A stretch of 64,000 bases of DNA from contig NZ_CP093311.1 in the NCBI RefSeq assembly GCF_024498955.1, positions 124,001 to 188,000 on the forward strand. Reading direction: 5' to 3'. Origin of the DNA: Thermomonas paludicola (GTDB lineage Bacteria > Pseudomonadota > Gammaproteobacteria > Xanthomonadales > Xanthomonadaceae). Under the pieces are notes generated by a model. It was not told where the DNA came from. It did no database searches and worked only from the letters and a program-made list of their open reading frames with translations. Both the position numbers and the translations under genes were made by a program. Shown here in pieces: positions 59,287 to 64,000 of the stretch. How positions within the stretch are numbered: position 1 is the first letter of the stretch; every line of letters begins with the position of its first letter.

Positions 59287-59989
59287 GCGCGGCGCGCGGC
59301 GGCAGCGACCAGTCGATGGGCGCCTGCCCGGTGCGGCGCAGTGAGTCGTTGGTGGCGGAAAAATGCCCGCAGCCCAGGAAGCCGCGATGGGCCGACAGCG
59401 GCGAGGGGTGCGGAGCTTTGAGGACGCGGTGTTTGCGCGTGTCGATCATCGCGCCTTTCTTCTGCGCATAGCTGCCCCACAGCAAGAACACGAGGTGCTC
59501 GCGCTCGCGATTGAGGACATCCACCACGTGATCGGTGAAGCCTTCCCAGCCCTTGCCCTGGTGCGATCCGGGTTGTCCGGCCTCGACCGTCAGGACGGAA
59601 TTGAGCAGCAACACCCCGCGCTGCGCCCACGGCAGCAGGCAACCGTGGTCGGGGCGCTGGAAGCCGGTACTGGCTTCCAGTTCCTTGTAGATGTTCAGCA
59701 GCGAGGGCGGCACCGGCACGCCGGGCAGCACCGAGAAGCAGAGCCCGTGCGCTTGCCCCGGCCCGTGGTAGGGGTCTTGGCCGAGGATCACCACCTTCAC
59801 CGCGTCGAACGGGGTCGCGTTGAACGAGGCGAGGATGTTGCCGCCGGCCGGGTAGATCGTCGCGCCCGCCGCCTTGCGCTGGCGCAGGAACGCGGACAAC
59901 CCGCGCATGTCGTCGCGCGCGAACCAGTCGCCGACACGCGCCTTCCAGCTCGGCTCCAGCCGGACGTCGGGCAACGCGGGATCGTTCAT
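59273..59989 (-). CDS. ung: Uracil-DNA glycosylase
   Basis: Removes uracil from DNA. The 238-residue protein has the water-activating motif [13 protein letters not shown] with Asp72 and the C-terminal [11 protein letters not shown] with His194, as in family 1 UDG; length is close to E. coli Ung (229). It is the last gene of an operon with a small membrane protein and ubiE on the minus strand. Confidence 0.97.
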   Translation of the reverse strand: MNDPALPDVRLEPSWKARVGDWFARDDMRGLSAFLRQRKAAGATIYPAGGNILASFNATPFDAVKVVILGQDPYHGPGQAHGLCFSVLPGVPVPPSLLNIYKELEASTGFQRPDHGCLLPWAQRGVLLLNSVLTVEAGQPGSHQGKGWEGFTDHVVDVLNREREHLVFLLWGSYAQKKGAMIDTRKHRVLKAPHPSPLSAHRGFLGCGHFSATNDSLRRTGQAPIDWSLPPRAALMPG

Positions 59990-59994
59990 CGCGT

Positions 59995-60183
59995 TCAGAT
60001 CGCGCCGCGCTTCTTTTCAAGCAGCAGATAGCCGATGCCGGCCACCGCGCCGATGCCCAATGCTGCCAGCCAGGTCAGCGGACTGAGCCACTTCACCAGA
60101 CCCGCGGCAATCAGCCCGAGGATCACGAACTGCGAATAGCGCCATGGGCTTTCGCGAAAGCTGCGCAGCGGAGGTTGAGTCAT
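59995..60183 (-). CDS. Small two-helix membrane protein
   Basis: A 62-residue protein with two hydrophobic segments ([12 protein letters not shown] and [19 protein letters not shown]) separated by KWLSPL, and a basic C-terminus (EKKRGAI). It fits between ubiE and ung with gaps of 4 and 5 bp, so it is probably a real, co-transcribed gene. No family recognised. Confidence 0.65.
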   Translation of the reverse strand: MTQPPLRSFRESPWRYSQFVILGLIAAGLVKWLSPLTWLAALGIGAVAGIGYLLLEKKRGAI

Positions 60184-60187
60184 GCGG

Positions 60188-60949
60188 TCAGACCTTGTAG
60201 CCGGTATGGATGGCGACGATGCCGGCGGACAGGTTGCGATAGCTGCAGCGGGACAGGCCCGCTGCCTCCATCATCGCCTTCAGCCGCGCCTGTGGCGGGT
60301 GCTTGCGGATGCTCTCGGCCAGGTATCGGTAGCTGTCGGCATCGCCTGCGAGCAGCCTGCCCAGTCGCGGCAGCACCTTGAACGAATGGAAGTCGTAGAT
60401 CGGCTTGAACCATTCGGCCTGCACTTCCGAAAACTCCAGCACCCGCGCCTGGCCACCGACTTTGAGGACGCGCAGGATCTCGCGCAGCGCCGCGTCCTTG
60501 TCGGTCACGTTGCGCAGGCCGAACGCCATGGTGACCAGATCGAAGCTGGCGTCGGGGAAGGGCAGCGTTTCGGCGTTGCACTGCACGTAGTCGAAGCCGC
60601 GCACCAGCCCGCGGTCGGTCATGCGGTCGCGGCCGACGCGCAGCATGTCGCCATTGATGTCGCCGAGGATCAGCTCGCCGGTTTCGCCCACGCGCTGTTT
60701 CAGCAGCGCGGCGATGTCGCCGGTGCCGCCGGCCAGGTCCAGCACCCGGTCGCCCCTGCGCACCTGCGAAGTGGCCACGAAGTAGCGCTTCCACAGGCGA
60801 TGGATGCCGAGGCTCATCGCATCGTTCATCCGGTCGTAGCTGCCCGCCACCGAGGAAAACACCTCGGCGACCAGTTTCTGCTTCTCCGCGGCAGGGACAT
60901 CGCGGAAACCGAAATGGGTGGTGGCTGGCTGTTCGTTGGGTGCGCTCAT
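60188..60949 (-). CDS. ubiE: Ubiquinone/menaquinone C-methyltransferase UbiE
   Basis: SAM-dependent methyltransferase of quinone synthesis. The 253-residue protein (E. coli 251) has [25 protein letters not shown], the SAM motif LDLAGGTGD and the conserved FGLRNVTD. The ATG at 60949 was chosen by homology; the longer upstream frame overlaps the divergent ATPase gene's leader. First gene of the ubiE / small membrane protein / ung operon. Confidence 0.97.
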   Translation of the reverse strand: MSAPNEQPATTHFGFRDVPAAEKQKLVAEVFSSVAGSYDRMNDAMSLGIHRLWKRYFVATSQVRRGDRVLDLAGGTGDIAALLKQRVGETGELILGDINGDMLRVGRDRMTDRGLVRGFDYVQCNAETLPFPDASFDLVTMAFGLRNVTDKDAALREILRVLKVGGQARVLEFSEVQAEWFKPIYDFHSFKVLPRLGRLLAGDADSYRYLAESIRKHPPQARLKAMMEAAGLSRCSYRNLSAGIVAIHTGYKV

Positions 60950-61022
60950 GTCAGGATTATCGCAGAGCGGGAAACTGATCCGGGTCAAGATGGCCCGGGC
61001 GCAGGACTTCGAGAATGAAAAC

Positions 61023-62726
61023 ATGAACGAAACCGACAGCCAGCCGCCCCATGCGCGCGTGTTCCTGCCGACGCTGATTTCCGACGATGCCGGGTTGGAT
61101 CGCTATCTGGCAGGCTTCCAGAACAATGCCTACGGGCCGCGCAACCCGCCCGGCGGGGTGAGCCTGGAGGAATGGCTGGACAGCGGCGACGATGCCTGCG
61201 AAGCCTGTTTCGAGCGGGCGGTGCAGCTGGACGTCCCGCTGGTGCGATTGCAGGCGCTGGCGGTGGATTCCGAGCTGACCCGGCTGCTGTCGCCGCAGCA
61301 GGCGCGACTGCTGCGCGCGGTGCCGCTGCGCGCCCGCAACGGCTTGCTGGCGGTGGCGATGGAAGACCCCTCCAGCCATGCAGCGGTCGCCGCACTGGAG
61401 TTTGTCTCGCCCGATCGCGTGTTGCCGCTGATGGCCACGGCGCGCGGTATCCGGGATGCCATCGCCCGCAGTTACGACCAGGCCGAAGACCGCGAAACCG
61501 CGCAGCTTCTGGGTTTGGACCCGGTCGCGCAAATGGGCGAGGCCAGCGAGGCGGAGGCGCGCCGGCTGGCGCGCGAGCAACCGGTGGTCAGGATCGTGCA
61601 TGAGTTGATCGCTGACGCGGTGGCACGGCGCGCGTCCGACATCCACCTGCGCCCCGGCGCGCATTCCACCGACGTGCTGTTCCGCATCGATGACGAGCTG
61701 GTCCCGGTGCGCAGCCTGTTGCGTGCGCTGCATGCCGCGGTGACCAGCCGGATCAAGGTGCTGGGCGAAATGAACCTGGCCGAGCACCGCAAGCCGCAGG
61801 ATGGCCGCACCAGCTTCACCCTGGGCGATGGCAGCAAGGTGGACCTGCGCATCTCGGTGTTGCCGACGGTGCATGGGGAAAGCGTGGTGGTGCGCTTGCT
61901 GGACGCCCGCGAGGGCCTGTGGGATCTCGACGAGCTGGGGCTGAGCAACGCCGACCGGCAGCGGATCGACGACGTGATGAGCCGCAGCCACGGCATGTTC
62001 CTGGCGACCGGCCCCACCGGCTGCGGCAAATCCACCACGCTGTATGCGATGTTGCTGGAGCTGCGCAAGCAGCGCATCAACATCCTCACCATCGAAGATC
62101 CGGTGGAGTTCCACATCGCCGATATCCAGCAGATGCAAGTCAATCGTGCGGCCGGGTTCACCTTCGCCAGCGCGATGCGCAACTTCCTGCGCCACGACCC
62201 GGACGTGATCATGGTCGGCGAAATCCGCGACCGCGAGACCGCCGACATCGCGGTGGAAAGCGCGCTCACCGGGCACTTGCTGCTGAGCACGCTGCATACC
62301 AATACGGCGGCCACCACGGTCACCCGGCTGCTGGATCTCGGGGTCGAACCGTACCTGCTGCGCGCCAGTCTGCTGGCGGTGATTTCCCAGCGGCTGGTGC
62401 GGCTGACCTGCGCGCACTGCCGCGAAGAGGAGGCCATTGAACCGCACGTGCGTGGTGCGCTAGGCGTCGGCGCCGATGAGGTCTTCTATATCGGACGCGG
62501 CTGCCCGCAGTGCGAAGGACTGGGCGTGCACCGCCGGCAGGCGGTGTACGAATTGCTGGTGGTCGGGCCGCGCCTGCGCGAGCTGCTGGTGCCGGGTGCC
62601 GAAGCCGACACGATCCATCGGGTGGCGATCGAGGAAGGCATGGTGCCAATCACCCGGGCAGCCGTGGCGTTGGCGCGCAGCGGCGTGATTTCACTGGCCG
62701 AAGCATGGCGCGTGCGCGCGGACTAG
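61023..62726 (+). CDS. GspE/PilB-type secretion ATPase, orphan
   Basis: A 567-residue type II/IV secretion ATPase. The N-terminal MshE-like domain covers about residues 40-150; Walker [10 protein letters not shown] lies at 330-338, the Asp box EDPVEF and Walker [10 protein letters not shown] follow, then the His box LLSTLHTN and a four-Cys zinc motif (CAHC and GCPQC). It could drive pilus extension or protein secretion, but no pil, gsp or msh genes are adjacent, so its machine is elsewhere. The ATG at 61023 is the most likely start. Confidence 0.88.
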   Translation: MNETDSQPPHARVFLPTLISDDAGLDRYLAGFQNNAYGPRNPPGGVSLEEWLDSGDDACEACFERAVQLDVPLVRLQALAVDSELTRLLSPQQARLLRAVPLRARNGLLAVAMEDPSSHAAVAALEFVSPDRVLPLMATARGIRDAIARSYDQAEDRETAQLLGLDPVAQMGEASEAEARRLAREQPVVRIVHELIADAVARRASDIHLRPGAHSTDVLFRIDDELVPVRSLLRALHAAVTSRIKVLGEMNLAEHRKPQDGRTSFTLGDGSKVDLRISVLPTVHGESVVVRLLDAREGLWDLDELGLSNADRQRIDDVMSRSHGMFLATGPTGCGKSTTLYAMLLELRKQRINILTIEDPVEFHIADIQQMQVNRAAGFTFASAMRNFLRHDPDVIMVGEIRDRETADIAVESALTGHLLLSTLHTNTAATTVTRLLDLGVEPYLLRASLLAVISQRLVRLTCAHCREEEAIEPHVRGALGVGADEVFYIGRGCPQCEGLGVHRRQAVYELLVVGPRLRELLVPGAEADTIHRVAIEEGMVPITRAAVALARSGVISLAEAWRVRAD

Positions 62727-62751
62727 CGCGTCCGCATGCCACACTGCGCGC

Positions 62752-63570
62752 ATGCAGATCGAGCCCGTTTCCTTCCGCGGCATGCCCTGCCTGCGCATCG
62801 TCGCCGACGGCGCCCGCGCACTGGTCGCGCTGCACGGCGCGCAGCTGCTGTCGTGGCGGCCCGCCGACGGCCGCGAACGCCTGTTCCTGTCGGAGCGCGC
62901 CGTCTTCGACGGCCGCACCGCCATCCGCGGCGGCATTCCGGTGATCTTCCCGCAGTTCGGCGAGCGCGGCGCGCTGCAAAAGCACGGCTTCGCCCGCAAC
63001 CGCGAATGGCGGTTGGAGGGCGAAGAACGCGGTGAGGCGGTGTTCGCGCTGGTCGGCGACGGCAGCGATGCCGACTGGCCGCATCCCTTCCACGCCCGCC
63101 TGCGCATCGGCCTGGCCAGCGAACGACTGCGGGTGGCGCTGGAGATCGGCAACACCGGCACCGTGCCCTTCGCCTTCACCGCCGCCCTGCACAGCTACCT
63201 GCGCGTGGACGACCTCTCGCAGTCCACCATCGAAGGCCTGCAAGGCTGCGACTACGAGGACAGCGCGGCTGGCGGCACCCTGCATCGCCAGCATGATTAC
63301 GAAGTCGCCTTCGCGGGTGAGACCGACCGCATCTACAACGACGTGGTCGCACCGCTGGCGCTGCTGGATGGCGCGCACCGGCTCGACATCGAACAGGACG
63401 GCTTCGGCGACGTGGTGGTATGGAACCCGGGCGAACAGCTGTGCGCGCGCATCGGCGACCTGGCGCCGGACGACTGGAAACGCTTCGCCTGCGTCGAAGC
63501 CGGGCAGGTGTTGCAGGCGGTGGTGCTGGGGCCGGGTGAGCGCTGGCGCGGCGCGCAGTTGCTGGGATAA
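62752..63570 (+). CDS. D-hexose-6-phosphate mutarotase (YeaD-like aldose-1-epimerase)
   Basis: A 272-residue protein of the galactose mutarotase superfamily, interconverting anomers of hexose 6-phosphates. Conserved segments RGGIPVIFPQFG, KHGFARNREW (with the active His), HSYLRVDD and a Glu in the ACVEAGQV stretch match YeaD. The ATG at 62752 lacks a Shine-Dalgarno sequence. It ends 3 bp before the convergent hsdR end. Confidence 0.88.
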   Translation: MQIEPVSFRGMPCLRIVADGARALVALHGAQLLSWRPADGRERLFLSERAVFDGRTAIRGGIPVIFPQFGERGALQKHGFARNREWRLEGEERGEAVFALVGDGSDADWPHPFHARLRIGLASERLRVALEIGNTGTVPFAFTAALHSYLRVDDLSQSTIEGLQGCDYEDSAAGGTLHRQHDYEVAFAGETDRIYNDVVAPLALLDGAHRLDIEQDGFGDVVVWNPGEQLCARIGDLAPDDWKRFACVEAGQVLQAVVLGPGERWRGAQLLG

Positions 63571-63573
63571 CGG

Positions 63574-64000
63574 TCAGCGCTGTTCGGGCGGCAAGTACAG
63601 GTATTTCTGGAAGCCGACGAAGGTCTGCCTGATCTGTTCCGGTGTGCCAAGGTCGGCTGCCGCATCCGCAATGGCGTTGTACTTCAGGCGCAGCAGGGGC
63701 GTGAGCTTGCCGAGGTCGAGCTCGTCCACACCTTCGTGGACATAGTGCTCCAGCACGAACTCGACGAAGTCGAGATGGCGGTTGCTCTTGTAGCTGTCGC
63801 TGACACCGGACTTCGCCAGCACGGCGCGTTCGCTGCGCGGGATCGGCGCGCGGGTATAGGCCACATAGGCCAGCACGTCGAAGAGATCGCTGTCCTCGGC
63901 CTCGATGGCCTTCTGCATTTCTGCCAGCGCCTCGCGACCAAACCCCTTGTCGGCCAGTCCGTCCAGCAGCGCCCGGCGCGTGACCGGGTCACTCCAGATC
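63574..64000 (-). CDS. hsdR: Type I restriction endonuclease HsdR, C-terminal part (5' end outside window)
   Basis: The visible 142 residues (IWSDPVTRRALLDGLADKG ... FVGFQKYLYLPPEQR) match the C-terminal helical domain of EcoEI-type HsdR, the translocase/nuclease subunit of type I restriction-modification. Internal markers are LFDVLAYVAYTRAPIPRSER, FVEFVLEHYV and LLRLKYNA. The frame is open through the right edge with no stop, so the motor and nuclease domains lie beyond it. hsdM and hsdS, if present, are also outside. Confidence 0.88.
   Translation of the reverse strand, partial: IWSDPVTRRALLDGLADKGFGREALAEMQKAIEAEDSDLFDVLAYVAYTRAPIPRSERAVLAKSGVSDSYKSNRHLDFVEFVLEHYVHEGVDELDLGKLTPLLRLKYNAIADAAADLGTPEQIRQTFVGFQKYLYLPPEQR

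Overview
The window is about 69% GC with tightly packed, mostly housekeeping genes. It looks like chromosomal DNA of a gammaproteobacterium of the Xanthomonadaceae (Lysobacteraceae) group. Signs are a TamA/TamB pair next to glyQS, two-subunit glycyl-tRNA synthetase, full TatABC, RpoH, UbiE, M13 peptidase lipoproteins, an ECF sigma factor paired with a TPR Ser/Thr kinase, TAnnnT-type -10 boxes close to start codons, and families of GC-rich intergenic hairpins. The genus cannot be fixed from the sequence alone. I see no tRNA, rRNA, CRISPR array, transposase or prophage.

Layout. 1-12.7 kb: plsB (cut by the left edge), a YdcH-like protein, ttcA, rdgC, a YgjP-type metallohydrolase, a small lipoprotein, an alpha/beta hydrolase coupled to hemH, a SYLF-domain protein, tatABC followed by an RDD membrane protein, a multi-pass membrane protein and a class-I glutamine amidotransferase. 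12.9-22 kb: glyQ-glyS, then tamA-tamB. glyS carries a roughly 180-bp stretch of clearly lower GC. 22-27.4 kb is a signalling and surface locus: a trimeric autotransporter adhesin with head repeats, an EF-hand-like loop, a collagen-like stalk and a 15-residue-period stalk, divergent from an ECF sigma factor and a large transmembrane Ser/Thr kinase. 27.5-35 kb: two secreted lipoproteins, mnmG and an M13 metallopeptidase. 35-42.4 kb: a classical autotransporter behind a CRP/Clp-type site, a GAF/HD-GYP phosphodiesterase, acs, a short-chain dehydrogenase and a small lipoprotein. 42.4-51.8 kb: sppA, a MATE exporter, DUF3667 and DUF3106 proteins, then priA and a TRIC-type channel. The gap before priA holds an inverted pair of perfect DnaA boxes.

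51.8-59.3 kb: an LprI-like lipoprotein bracketed by two near-identical 33-bp terminator copies, rpoH with a CIRCE-like operator over its promoter, and a complete thiamine operon (thiC-O-S-G-E-D) under a TPP riboswitch. The thi genes are chained by 4-16 bp overlaps or 2-bp gaps. 59.3-64 kb: ubiE, a 62-residue membrane protein and ung as one minus-strand operon, an orphan GspE/PilB-type ATPase, a hexose-6-phosphate mutarotase, and the C-terminal end of a type I restriction HsdR subunit running off the right edge, which suggests an accessory region begins there.

Most interesting for follow-up: the CIRCE-like element at rpoH, the DnaA-box palindrome at priA, the adhesin/ECF/kinase locus with its composite adhesin, the duplicated terminator around the LprI-like gene, the low-GC insert in glyS, and several promoters placed so that the mRNA would be leaderless.
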